Of a stretch of DNA of 64,000 nt, positions 1 to 10,172 are shown piece after piece (within the stretch, counting starts at the first letter, position 1; the number at the start of each line of letters is the position of its first letter). The DNA is taken from contig JAQFVV010000946.1 in the NCBI GenBank assembly GCA_028023455.1, positions 62,001 through 126,000 of the forward strand, read 5' to 3'. Made by a program: the position numbers and the translations under genes. This DNA comes from Epiperipatus broadwayi. Taxonomy: Eukaryota > Onychophora > Udeonychophora > Euonychophora > Peripatidae. The notes under the pieces were generated by a model. That model was not told where the DNA came from and searched no databases. It saw only the letters and a program-made list of their open reading frames with translations.

Positions 1-1371
1 TTTCAAAAGACTTTATCTTGTGTTTAGAAAGGAGAGTATAAAGTACATGCATAGAGGAATGATTTCCTAATGATTGTTACAAATGAAAAACATAGCACTA
101 TATAAATAATAATTCGTTATATAAATCTCTTTTATAATTTAAGAACAAAATATAAGTCCATCAAATAATGAGGTATTTATTATTTCAACCAATAAAAACA
201 ATTGTAAATGTTTAAGAACTTTCAGAAAGTATTTTCTAATGATAATTTTTATTTTTAAGCAAACTAAGGTTTAGTTAAAATATCCCCCCCCCCAAAAAAA
301 AAAAAAAATAAATATATATATATTTCAGAAATTCTATTCTTTTTATCATAAAATATGTTAGCTTAAAAAAAGTTGTATAAGTAAAACTGTACAGTGTTAT
401 TGATTTATAATCTGACTACTCTCCATAGTTTTACTTTTGTAATATGGATTTACAAATCAAATATGTTATTGGTACTAATTTTATAATTTGTTGTTTTATT
501 GCTTGATCTAGTAAAGTTAACTGATAATTATTTATATTTATAATACAAATATGTGCGAAATCAAGAGACTTATTAAAAAAGAATAATGTTTTAATGGAAG
601 ACTTTTTTGTTGTTTTAAATTTCAGCAACTCGCCCACTTATAAACATTGATCAAACTAAGATTTTTTATGCAATTGGTTCTTATTTGCAAGATTTTTTTT
701 TTTTAAAGAATTAATTATTCAGAAAAAAATATCTAGCTTTTTAAAAATAAAATATAGCTATAATTAATTTGAAGTTTTGTAAATAACACAATTGAAATTC
801 ATTTTGATTGTTATTCTGTAATAACCTCTAAGCAAATCTTTTTAAAAAGTTGACATTTATATGACATTTTTTGTATATATATATATATTACATAAGCAAA
901 CATTGCAGTTAACTTTATAATTTTCAAAAGACATATATATATATAAGTGAAAAAAAAACAACACAACAAACTATAGTATACTATTTAGGATCAGTCACGA
1001 CACATCTATCTGTAGCTTTTATTTATTTATTTATTTATATTTTGAATATTGTAGCATTAATTTCAGTGTTTTGTTTATTATATCTAATTAAATATATAAA
1101 ATAAATTATTAAATCAAAATAAGAAAATGATGAAAATAATAGAGTGACCTGTTCTTCATGTTACTTAAATATTAAATGGCTAACCTTCTTTTTATAAAAT
1201 ATGCAGTATAGATCGTATGATCAATTTGCTTTCATTATTGGTATGATAAAAGGAGGATTAACGATTTAATTTTTAATCAATGTGTTGAGAAAGTTAATCA
1301 TAAAACGTATACTGTAATTATGATTTAATAATTTATTTTCATTACAACAAATTTTATTCCAACTATTTTAG
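1..1371. other. AT-rich sequence, probably intron upstream of the carboxypeptidase exon
   Basis: No exon is recognisable here. I looked for earlier M14 carboxypeptidase exons encoding the zinc-binding or substrate-binding motifs and found none, so they should lie left of the window. The stretch ends in a pyrimidine-rich run and the AG acceptor of the exon at 1372. It holds simple sequence: a poly-C/poly-A run near 283-308, several (TA)n tracts and an ATTT-type repeat near 1018-1040. The short minus-strand reading frame at 431-637 has no recognisable content and is probably chance. Confidence 0.5.
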
Positions 1372-1456
1372 TATAATTTCACAAAAATTGCTCTGGATGA
1401 ACTGAACTCTGTCCATGGTACTGTATACGAAATAGGAACAAGTGCTGAATGTTTGT
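1372..1456 (+). CDS. M14 zinc carboxypeptidase, penultimate exon (partial gene)
   Basis: This 85-nt exon lies between an AG acceptor (1370-1371) and a gtaagt donor (1457-1462). It encodes YNFTKIALDELNSVHGTVYE followed by IGTSAECL and the first base of a split codon. The segment matches the part of pancreatic-type carboxypeptidases (A/B, MEROPS M14) that reads roughly as helix, then LHGTKYxxGxxxxTIY. Splicing to the exon at 9919 completes the split codon as Tyr, at the position of the conserved substrate-binding tyrosine (Tyr248 in bovine CPA numbering). The 28-codon reading plus one base is open and in phase with the next exon. The product would be an extracellular or lysosomal metallo-exopeptidase that removes C-terminal residues. 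The zinc-ligand exons lie outside the window, so zinc binding and specificity cannot be judged. No frameshift or stop is visible. Confidence 0.85.
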
Positions 1457-2632
1457 GTAAGTTTTGCGAATTTCTAGTTTTTGACTAAGAAAATAATTTT
1501 TAAATATATATATTTAAAATTTTGTATTTATTTTATATATTTCTTCAAAAAATAGCCCAAACTTTTATAGTTAAATTTTTTTATAGAATTAGTTTAAAGA
1601 AAAGTAATTGCTTTTATAACTTGCTTTAAAGATGCTTTTATACTACTAATATGAGTCTTTAATTTGTATTATGTTGAATATTTTCTTAATTTATAGTAAA
1701 CCTAAATACAACAGATTTTAAAAAAAATAGACTTACCCAACTATATTTTGTTGGTTTTTATTGCAAGTTTTATTCCCACATACATCTCTCCATATTTCCT
1801 TGAGTATTCTAAGATCTTTCTATTGCTCTTATGCTAACTATCCAAGTCTCGGTCTGATAGCTATGTAAGAACTTGACATATTTCCTTGTAATATTAAATT
1901 ATTTCTATCAAAAGCATTTCATTCACTTTTAATTCTAGAATGAATTTCATCCATTATATTTTCATCTTTGTTAATTACTTGCCCAAGGTTATCTTCTAAT
2001 TTATGGCTAATAATAATTTTTTTTTGTCTGTAAAAAAATTGAAATATTTATTTACTCTTTTTAGTATTTATATTTACCTCTAGGCTCTTACTTTCATCCA
2101 ATTACGCTTGCATTATTTCCTGAATTTCTAAACTATTATTTGGGAAAACAACCTTACTTACAAAATCCATGTATTTTTATTTCCTTAGCTTCCCATTTTA
2201 ATCAACAATATACTTCTCATAAAACGTTTTGGAGATACAGAATCACCCTGCTATATATCTTTGTCGATGTTAAACTTCTTAGTGTGATGTATAATCTAAT
2301 TACTGCTATTGCATTTTGATTAATATTCTTTAGAACACATCATTTGTGGTATATATTTTAATAGTCCAAAATATTGACATGTACAGAAATTCTTATAGAA
2401 TCAAATGTTTTTCTGTATTTGCACAAATCCAAAATATAATGGCAATTCATATTCCTTGGTAGTTTTTATAATTTCTTTCATTCTTAGATATGATAATTGT
2501 GCTAAAACTACTTTTAAACCTATCATTCTCTTTAAGTTAGTTTATGAGTTGTAATTATTTTCCTAAACATTTTGAATCCAAGTGATAGAAGACTGATATG
2601 TAAGTAATTTCCAATATTTTGGTTTATCAAAA

Positions 2633-3142
2633 CAGCAAAACTCTCCATACAGTAGTGCCACTCAGTGCAAGCCAGAGTAATCAATGGAAGCCAAAAGGCT
2701 TGTGCATAAAATCCCTATCTAGTGCCTACTTATCCAATATCCCCAGACTAGTTTCTGGCTTGTGGCCTTCATCAGTGAGGAGCTTTGGATCTGAGAGCAC
2801 TGCACCTAGATCTTGTATCTAATGCAACCCTCCAGAATCCACCTTTTATCTCTATTTAACTACAAAACTATGAGAATAAAAATGAAAACACAATAATATT
2901 ATCAATCCAAGCTCATTAGCTTATATAACATATAAGTTTGAATTCAGTTCAGTACTCATAAATTTTGGTGTCTTTGGTTCTTTAATAACCATAGCCACCA
3001 TTATTCTATTAGGCAGGATTGGTGTTAAACCATTTAAACATCACATGATCACAGCTTCTTATGCTTGCTCATAATTGTTATTAAAATAGGTGAAACTCTG
3101 GTTTGCACTGAATGAGACTATTGTATGGAGAGTTTTGCATGT
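2633..3142. mobile_element. Foldback/TIR element carrying a hammerhead-like motif, inserted in the LINE
   Basis: The ends are inverted repeats of about 43 bp. The left end starts CAGCAAAACTCTCCATACAG (2633) and the right end is its near-complement, running to GGAGAGTTTTGC at 3127-3138. The right arm sits at the centre of a second inverted repeat (3041-3079 against 3147-3189, containing TATGCTTGCTCATAA and its complement). The reading frame at 2619-2822 is just this repeat and not a gene. Relatives lie at 9263-9726 and 10626-10860, and a lone end is at about 16095-16125. The left half contains a ribozyme-like motif at 2740-2781. Insertion into LINE coding sequence shows it arrived after the LINE. 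No protein is encoded. Confidence 0.65.
2740..2781 (-). ncRNA. Hammerhead-ribozyme-like motif (foldback element copy)
   Basis: On the minus strand: stem I strand UCCUCA, core CUGAUGA, stem II A-GGC-CACAA-GCC-A, GAA, a two-pair stem III (AC-UA-GU), cleavage base C, then UGGGGA, which pairs with UCCUCA (five Watson-Crick pairs and one G-U). All invariant core bases are present. The pair next to the core in stem II is A-A instead of G-C, which would probably weaken activity. Assigned by eye, with no folding calculation. Confidence 0.6.
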
Positions 3143-3940
3143 TCTAACAATAGTTATGAGCAAGCATAAAAAATGGTGATCATGTGATGTGATCTTATTT
3201 ATGGTCTTTCTTAAAAAAATCAATATTATTATTACTATATTCTTCTAATCATCTGGCACATTTTTGTTATTTAGACATTTGGTATATAGTTTTACTACTT
3301 TTTCTATGGGATCTTTTTCAGATTTACTTATATTTCTCATCTCTTCATTTAAAAGTCTTGACTATTAATAAGGTGTAAAAATTACAATAATTATTTTGTT
3401 TCTTCTTCCTAATTATTTTATATTCCATTATAAAACTATTCTGTACATCTTATGATATCATCCCTCTTTTTTTAATAATGCTTTCATCGTTTATTTTTAT
3501 TGCAGAAATAATTTTGATTATTAATACCAAAATGTATGTTACATTTCTGAAATTGTAATTTTCTTATAATATAGCTTCCTTTGACAATTTTCAATTATAT
3601 TTTCTTATATTACTTTATTTTCTTTTTATTCAATTTTACGAAGTTTTAGATATTCAATTCTTTATTGATCATTTTTAGAAATTTTCGTATTCCATATATT
3701 CGTCTCACTAGAAAACTTACTAATAAATTGTTGTTTTTTATATCAGCTATCTCTGTTGCAATTATTAATAGATATCAACTATTTATTATTGATCGTAGCT
3801 AAGTTTGATCTTCAAAGTCTATCCTAAAATTATTAGAAAATTAGAATTGAAATTCATTAGAATATTTTTTGAGGATTAAGAATATGAATTGTTATTTGGG
3901 ATTGTAGTTTTTTAAATTTTTGGCTCTAGTTTTGCTTTAA

Positions 3941-3947
3941 CTCTCTT

Positions 3948-4008
<61 letters not shown>
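3941..4008. repeat. Compound microsatellite (CT)n(CA)n(TA)n
   Basis: Runs of CT, then CA, then TA directly abut the left end of the 400-bp satellite array, and a matching (TA)n tract abuts its right end (6616-6636). The second LINE copy at 51.97 kb has only a short TATATACATA here, so the microsatellite and array together are the inserted material. Confidence 0.9.
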
Positions 4009-4009
<1 letters not shown>

Positions 4010-4146
4010 GAAAAACAAAAAACACAAGTTAAAAACTTGCATACGTTTGTATTTATGACTACAGATGGCGTTATACCAAAAACACCTTCAAGCGTTTGTT
4101 TACATAAACGTCAGAGCGTATTTCACTATCTCTAACTTAATTTCCA

Positions 4147-4189
4147 CCTTCATATCATGATTTCAAGCTATTTGCTATGTCAGTGAAGG
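4147..4189 (-). ncRNA. Hammerhead-like motif with a one-base core deletion
   Basis: First, oppositely oriented satellite unit. Stem I, stem II and stem III bases match the other units, but the core reads CUGACA instead of CUGACGA because one G (position 8 in hammerhead numbering) is missing. Predicted inactive. Confidence 0.6.
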
Positions 4190-4545
4190 ATAGGATTAAG
4201 AAACTAGATCTAAAACACAAATTCTGAGCGTTTAAGAAACAGTTTCTATTCAGCTTGCGAGCGTGAATCTTTTAGACACGTAATGTCTTCAAACTCAGCA
4301 TCGCATGCCAGATAGCTACATGGGTCTGATATCAGTTCAGCATCACCACATAGTAGAAGTCTCTGCAATATATATCATTGCAAAAAAAGACCTCAAAGGT
4401 ACATTTATGAAAAACAAAAAACACAAGTTAAAAACTTGCATACGCTTGTATTTATGACTACAGATGGCGTTATACCAAAAACACCTTCAAGCGTTTGTTT
4501 ACATAAACGTCAGAGCGTATTTCACTATCTCTAACTTAATTTCCA

Positions 4546-4581
4546 CCTTCATATCATGATTTCAAGCTATTTGCTATCGTC
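4546..4581 (-). ncRNA. Hammerhead-like motif truncated at the array flip point
   Basis: The second unit in this orientation runs through stem III and stem II and stops at the GAC of the core, where the sequence switches to an inverted unit. Its distal stem I strand is missing, so it could not form a complete ribozyme. Confidence 0.6.
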
Positions 4582-4884
4582 GCTTGAAGGTGTTTTTGGT
4601 ATAACGCCATCTGTAGTCATAAATACAAGCGTATGCAAGTTTTTAACTTGTGTTTTTTGTTTTTCATAAATGTACCTTTGAGGTCTTTTCTTGCAATGAT
4701 ATATATTGCAGAGACTTCTACTATGTGGTGATGCTGAACTGATATCAGACCCATGTAGCTATCTGGCATGCGATGCTGAGTTTGAAGACATTACGTGTCT
4801 AAAAGATTCACGCTCGCAAGCTGAATAGAAACTGTTTCTTAAACGCTCAGAGTTTGTGTTTTAGATCTAGTTTCTTAATCCTGT

Positions 4885-4928
4885 CCTTCACTGACGATAG
4901 CAAATAGCTTGAAATCATGATATGAAGG
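4885..4928 (+). ncRNA. Hammerhead-ribozyme-like motif, satellite unit 1
   Basis: Order: stem I strand CCUUCA, core CUGACGA, stem II U-AGC-AAAUA-GCU-U, GAA, stem III AUC-AU-GAU, cleavage base A (4922), then UGAAGG, which pairs fully with CCUUCA. Core position 7 is free in hammerheads, so CUGACGA is allowed. The pair next to the core in stem II is U-U instead of the favoured G-C, which may reduce activity. Stem III, with three pairs and a 2-nt loop, is the minimal form known from ribozymes of Penelope elements and animal retrozymes. Confidence 0.72.
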
Positions 4929-5284
4929 TGGAAATTAAGTTAGAGATAGTGAAATACGCTCTGACGTTTACGTAAACAAACGCTTGAAGGTGTTTTTGGT
5001 ATAACACCATCTGTAGTCATAAATACAAGCGTATGCAAGTTTTTAACTTGTGTTTTTTGTTTTTCATAAATGTACCTTTGAGGTCTTTTCTTGCAATGAT
5101 ATATATTGCAGAGACTTCTACTATGTGGTGATGCTGAACTGATATCAGACCCATGTAGCTATCTGGCATGCGATGCTGAGTTTGAAGACATTACGTGTCT
5201 AAAAGATTCACGCTCGCAAGCTGAATAGAAACTGTTTCTTAAACGCTCAGAGTTTGTGTTTTAGATCTAGTTTCTTAATCCTGT

Positions 5285-5328
5285 CCTTCACTGACGATAG
5301 CAAATAGCTTGAAATCATGATATGAAGG
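5285..5328 (+). ncRNA. Hammerhead-ribozyme-like motif, satellite unit 2
   Basis: Identical to the motif at 4885 and exactly 400 bases after it. RNA cut at both sites would release a 400-nt monomer. Confidence 0.72.
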
Positions 5329-5684
5329 TGGAAATTAAGTTAGAGATAGTGAAATACGCTCTGACGTTTATGTAAACAAACGCTTCAAGGTGTTTTTGGT
5401 ATAACGCCATCTGTAGTCATAAATACAAGCGTATGCAAGTTTTTAACTTGTGTTTTTTGTTTTTCATAAATGTACCTTTGAGGTCTTTTCTTGCAATGAT
5501 ATATATTGCAGAGACTTCTACTATGTGGTGATGCTGAACTGATATCAGACCCATGTAGCTATCTGGCATGCGATGCTGAGTTTGAAGACATTACGTGTCT
5601 AAAAGATTCACGCTCGCAAGCTGAATAGAAATTGTTTCTTAAACGCTCAGAGTTTGTGTTTTAGATCTAGTTTCTTAATCCTGT

Positions 5685-5728
5685 CCTTCACTGACGATAG
5701 CAAATAGCTTGAAATCATGATATGAAGG
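5685..5728 (+). ncRNA. Hammerhead-ribozyme-like motif, satellite unit 3
   Basis: Identical core and stems, 400 bases after the previous motif. Confidence 0.72.
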
Positions 5729-6079
5729 TGGAAATTAAGTTAGAGATAGTGAAATACGACGTTTATGTAAACAAACGCTTCAAGGTGTTTTTGGTATAAC
5801 GCCATCTGTAGTCATAAATACAAGCGTATGCAAGTTTTTAACTTGTGTTTTTTGTTTTTCATAAATGTACCTTTGAGGTCTTTTCTTGCAATGATATATA
5901 TTGCAGAGACTTCTACTATGTGGTGATGCTGAACTGATATCAGACCCATGTAGTTATCTGGCATGCGATGCTGAGTTTGAAGACATTACGTGTCTAAAAG
6001 ATTCACGCTCGCAAGCTGAATAGAAACTGTTTCTTAAATGCTCAGAGTTTGTGTTTTAGATCTAGTTTTTTAATCCTGT

Positions 6080-6123
6080 CCTTCACTGACGATAGCAAAT
6101 AGCTTGAAATCATGATATGAAGG
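6080..6123 (+). ncRNA. Hammerhead-ribozyme-like motif, satellite unit 4
   Basis: Identical core and stems, 395 bases after the previous motif. The unit between them has a 5-bp deletion near 5759, outside the motif. Confidence 0.72.
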
Positions 6124-6479
6124 TGGAAATTAAGTTAGAGATAGTGAAATATGCTCTGACGTTTATGTAAACAAACGCTTGAAGGTGTTTTTGGTATAAC
6201 GCCATCTGTAGTCATAAATACAAGCGTATGCAAGTTTTTAATTTGTGTTTTTTGTTTTTCATAAATGTACCTTTGAAGTCTTTTCTTGCAATGATATATA
6301 TTGCAGAGACTTCTACTATGTGGTGATGCTGAACTGATATCAGACCCATGTAGCTATCTGGCATGCGATGCTGAGTTTGAAGACATTACATGTCTAAAAG
6401 ATTCACGCTCACAAGCTGAATAGAAACTGTTTCTTAAACGCTCAGAGTTTGTGTTTTAGATCTAGTTTCTTAATCCTGT

Positions 6480-6523
6480 CCTTCACTGACGATAGCAAAT
6501 AGCTTGAAATCATGATATGAAGG
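6480..6523 (+). ncRNA. Hammerhead-ribozyme-like motif, satellite unit 5
   Basis: Identical core and stems, 400 bases after the previous motif. It is the last complete motif before the array ends in (TA)n at 6616. Confidence 0.72.
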
Positions 6524-7350
6524 TGGAAATTAAGTTAGAGATAGTGAAATACGCTCTGACGTTTATGTAAACAAACGCTTGAAGGTGTTTTTGGTATAAC
6601 GCCATCTGTAGTCATATATATATATATATATATATTACGTCTCACTAATTGATGTTCATTTTCTTTGTTGAGCAATTAAGAAGATTATAATTTGAAATAT
6701 ACATTTTCTATTAGTCAATATATAAAGAAATTCAACTGTACCTCCATATGGATGCTTTCATATCCAATTCATTTTAGCGTTTTCTCTGAAAATTTCACTT
6801 TCATTTTTGTTCCTACAGTCAAATTTAACCACAATACTTTCATCTTTCAATCGTTTTCCAATTTTAATACTAAAGTTTATTATGATAATTTTAAAATGTT
6901 TGCTGTTGTCAAAAACTCATTTGTTTTTTCATCACAATGAGAACTTGTTGGAGCACAAGCCTGAATTATCTGAATTTGCCATTTTTCATTAGGTTGAAAA
7001 TAATTTTGCCATTCTTTTTGATATAACATTCACTCTTACTAATGTTTTTCTCCTATTTATTTATAATAAATCTTATTCAACTTGTGCTTTCAATATTTAT
7101 GTCTTTATAGTACAATATGTGTCAACTTTTCAATCAATAGTCTCTTCACCTTTTTTTCTGCATAAAGTCTAACAATATCCCAGTTAATATTAGTCGTGTA
7201 ATATTTTTTTCCTTGAAAGTAATATGCAGAAATAATAATCATTACTGAATTTTAATCTGGTTCTACAATTAGGGAATTTTTAGAACATTTCATCTTCGGC
7301 TCCCAACTGCTACCTTGTCTAATAATTTTATAGTTTCTTGGGAGTAATAG

Positions 7351-9262
7351 CCATAATTTATTATTGCTGTTATGATTAAAAATATATAATAAACATTCAC
7401 ACACACATTTATCTTGCATTCAAGAAAATTAGCTGATGTTTCAGTTAAAAACTATATGGGACAACTGAAAAAAAATTTCATGTTGCTTTTTAGTCTTAAA
7501 TTCAGAGATAAACAAATGATAAACTTACGACATTAGGGGAGAAATGTTGGTTAGCAGTCATCCTTGTTCAACCCCAGGATTGTATGCCCTGAAACCAACG
7601 ACTGTAAGAGAAAGATCAAAGAGGCGTACTTTATTGTTTGCGACAACAATTCTATCAATAAACGCGACACGTGTTTTTCCATTTCAAAAAAATGGTCAAA
7701 CTGATTTGCATTTACATTTGCATATTTGTTATTTAATAACACTACGTAAAGATTTATTACGTTCGTCGGCCATGAATATGAGGGCAAACCTCGAAAGCGC
7801 TTGGCCCATTTAATAGTTTTATGCGAAATTTGTTTTGTTTATTTGGAAGCTTCTTCGTCAGCGAGTAAATCGTTTTTAGGCTATATGGATAATAATATAA
7901 TAATAACAGCTACAACAGTAAAAACATATGAAATGGACATTAAGAATTAGCTTTGTTTGATTCATTTAAAATATCAACTATCTAGTAAGAGTAATAGTAT
8001 TTCACGAGCCACTTTTAAAATAAATGTGGAACCACAATTAGCTTATACATATCTTATATAAGGGAACTATGTCAGATATTAATACTGTGTATGTATAAAA
8101 ACTGGAGACATCTGAACTTCCTAAATATTTTTAGCTTTTGTTATAGGAAAGTCTTATTTATTTGCAAAAATATTAGAAAGTTGTAATATTTACAATATTA
8201 ATCATTGAATTACTCCTTTTATATAAAGTTAAGACTGCAGAAAAGAAATTGTGCTATTAACTGAAAGGTCGTTTAACTTTTCTCTGAGGCATATATCAGT
8301 TAATAACGACGCCGACTAATCGCACTATAAATGTATTATAATATTAAATCGTGCTTTCGCACTTCCAACGTAAAGCTATAACAACAAATTGAAAATTAAA
8401 TTTAATGGCTAAGCGCTTTCAAGAAGATGTACTTCTCATATTAAAAATCAGATTACTGCCATCTAATCATAATGTTTTTCAACTGTCTACAAAAATATAT
8501 TATTATAATATAATGAAATCAGACCAAACAAAATATACAAATAATGGCAAATAATGATAGCATCCTCTGCTTATATCTTTATCAGCAGTCATGAAAAATA
8601 AATCATTTGTAATGAATCAAAAACAGAAGACTATAAATAATAATTGCGAATATAATCAACAACAATAATTTGTTGGACTTAAATATAAAATCTCAAGCTA
8701 ATGATGATCATCAAGCCAATACCAATAATGACAATATTAATAAAAAATCAAAGATCATTACACAAATGCCGATCATCATCAGTGTTCAGAGCCAAATGGT
8801 GTTATGAATGCACTGGCCATAAATAAAATAGTTATTAGAGCTTATGTTAATAAATAAAGTATGAACACTTTAACAGGTATTATCCCCCCCCCCCCGACTG
8901 AAAATTATTAAGATATTTTTAAATTTTAGATTCCTAGGTTGATAGCACAGAAATAAGTAAAAGATGGCTGTTGGAGAAGAGATGCAATAGAACCTAAATG
9001 ATCTGTTAAATTAGATCCAAATTCCTCACTGATTAAAATCATACAGACTGGAGTTATGGCCATCACTATATAAAGATTTATTAAATAAAATAGCAAACAT
9101 AACCATCTGGAATTAGTTGATAACCAAGTTTAAATTAAATGACACAACTGGAGTAAAAGAAAAATAATTTTTTAAAAGCAAAAAAAATTGATACTGAAAG
9201 GCCACTAAAATTACATGATTATCATATTTTATGCATACACAAGCTATTAAAATAATAGTAAC
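7351..9262. other. Intronic sequence without recognised genes
   Basis: Part of the 8.46-kb carboxypeptidase intron. The piece around 7540-7880 is less AT-rich and gives overlapping short frames on both strands, but neither protein resembles anything I know. A poly-C run lies near 8883-8895. Confidence 0.5.
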
Positions 9263-9726
9263 TCTCTCCATACAATAATGCCAGCCAGTACAATATATAG
9301 TAATCAACAGATGCTAAAAGGTTTGTGCATTAAAACCCAATCCAATGCCTACTCATATAATATGCCCACCTTAGTTTCTAGCTTGTGGTCATTATCAGTG
9401 AGAAACCTTGGATCTAAGAGTACTTCACCTAGATCTCTGGATCTAATGAAATCCTCCCAAAATGATCTTGTATTGAAAACATTATTGTACTTTCATTTTG
9501 GGTTCACAATTTTATAGTTGACTAAAAATATAGTTGTTGAAGAACATTAGATCCAAAGGTCTAGGTTCAGTGCTCTCAGGTCCAAGGCTCCTCACTGATG
9601 AAGGCTACAAAATAGAAACTAGTCTGGAAATATTGGAGGAGTAGGCACTAGATTAGAAATTTAATGCACTTACCTCCTATCCATTGATTACTATGGTTTA
9701 TACTGAGTGCATAATTGTATGGGTGT
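9263..9726. mobile_element. Long-arm foldback element, relative of the 2633-3142 element
   Basis: The left arm (about 9263-9450) and right arm (about 9545-9726) are inverted repeats of about 185 bp around a 95-bp spacer. The left end CTCTCCATACAATAATGCC matches the end of the element at 2633. The arms contain decayed hammerhead-like motifs: the left (minus strand) core reads CUGAUAA; the right (plus strand) keeps CUGAUGA and GAAACUAGUC but has a broken stem II and stem I. The short frame at 9278-9517 is this repeat, not a gene. It ends just upstream of the last carboxypeptidase exon. Confidence 0.65.
9589..9628 (+). ncRNA. Degenerate hammerhead-like motif
   Basis: The core CUGAUGA (9595-9601) and GAAAC-UA-GUC (9615-9624) are intact. 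Stem II has lost its GCC strand, and stem I keeps only the inner pairs before a C-A mismatch. Probably inactive. Kept because it ties this foldback family to the ribozyme repeats. Confidence 0.5.
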
Positions 9727-9918
9727 GTGTGTGTCTATTGTTAATATAGGGTTATGTGGTTTTCTTGGTTCTATATAATTTAGTAATATAAAATTTATAT
9801 ATATATATATAATAGTATATAACTTTTCACTTCACAATGCAGTTATATATATTAACAAAACTATTTAAAATGAAAAAAAAAATCGCTATATTTCTAAACA
9901 TCCTTACATTTTTTTCAG

Positions 9919-10118
9919 ATATATCTTCGGGTAATGCAAAAGATTGGGCAAAAGGAGTGGCAGGAATAAAATATTCTGCAACTATAGAATTAAGAGATAA
10001 AGTTAAAGGAAGTTATGGATTTCTTATGCCTGAAAAATATATTATTCCTACTGCTAATGAAACATGGGCAGCCATCAGAACACTAGCTGAATTAGTTTTA
10101 AATGGTTCAATAGATTAA
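9919..10118 (+). CDS. M14 zinc carboxypeptidase, last exon and stop codon
   Basis: The exon begins after a T-rich tract and AG at 9917-9918. With the split codon from 1456 it reads Y-ISSGNAKDWAKGVAGIKYS, then ATIELRDKVKGSYGFLMPEK, and ends in a TAA at 10116-10118. It contains three family hallmarks: the YxxSGxxxDWA segment around the substrate tyrosine; the catalytic glutamate in IELRD (Glu270 in CPA); and the YGFLMPEKYIIPTANETW block near the C terminus. Length and end point agree with digestive-type M14 enzymes, which stop about 20 residues after that block. Upstream in-frame codons from about 9837 read into the intron and are not part of the exon. Two AATAAA signals follow at 10144 and 10167. 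The gene looks intact here. Homology is clear, but the exact subfamily (A, B or invertebrate-specific) cannot be set from the last two exons. Confidence 0.92.
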
Positions 10119-10143
10119 TAGAATCTTCTACATTAATATTGTA

Positions 10144-10172
10144 AATAAAATATTATGCTGCCAACAATAAAT
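10144..10172 (+). promoter_or_regulatory. Candidate polyadenylation signals of the carboxypeptidase gene
   Basis: Two AATAAA hexamers, at 10144-10149 and 10167-10172, lie 26 and 49 bases past the stop codon. This is usual for a short animal 3' UTR. In sequence this AT-rich the hexamer also occurs by chance, so use of either site is inferred from position only. Confidence 0.5.

Larger units (their letters stand above)
4009..6615. repeat. Satellite array of about 400-bp hammerhead-bearing monomers, head-to-head
   Basis: One full unit (4009-4406) and part of a second (4407-4580) lie in one orientation. The array then flips, and five full units plus a 40-bp stub follow in the opposite orientation, starting at 4581, 4981, 5381, 5776, 6176 and 6576. 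Spacing is 400, 400, 395, 400 and 400; the short unit lacks 5 bp near 5759. Units differ by only a few substitutions, implying recent amplification or homogenisation. No open reading frame is conserved. Each unit has a hammerhead-like motif transcribed left-to-right in the five inverted units and right-to-left in the first two. The flip point at about 4580 lies inside the ribozyme core of the partial unit. The array is inside the antisense LINE in the carboxypeptidase intron. Confidence 0.92.
1740..7350 (-). mobile_element. Decayed APE-type LINE (RTE-like), split by two later insertions
   Basis: Read on the minus strand, the pieces give a degenerate endonuclease-reverse transcriptase in the expected order. 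The endonuclease remnant (about 6640-7310) includes IIQACAPTSSHCDEK, close to the family block QxYAPTSSHxDEE. The RT remnants are KLYTKCLNNKNVPDD (about 3245-3300), NYLHISLLSLGFKMFRKIIT (about 2550-2610; usually NYRPISLL), LPLYFGFVQIQKNIDS (about 2400-2460; usually FVDxxKAFDS), QGDSVSP (about 2240-2260), a Phe-Pro-Asn-Asn where the catalytic FADD is expected (about 2140), and a NLGQVINKDE...EIHSRIK block (about 1930-1990). Stops and frameshifts are frequent, so the copy is dead. It is interrupted at 2633-3190 and 3941-6636. It sits in the carboxypeptidase intron in antisense orientation. The family is certain as a non-LTR element; the exact clade is inferred. Confidence 0.75.

Noticed and set aside
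2619-2822. 67-codon frame
   Set aside because: It lies in a dispersed foldback repeat, and the homologous frame at 9278 is only partly conserved. It is repeat sequence.
4009-6615. CRISPR-like array or tandem genes
   Set aside because: Units are about 400 bp with no spacer structure or coding frame, in an animal-type genome. It is satellite DNA.
9837-9918. Start codon and 27 codons upstream of the last carboxypeptidase exon
   Set aside because: It is intron read-through. The splice acceptor at 9917-9918 joins in phase to the exon at 1372-1456 and recreates the family motif.
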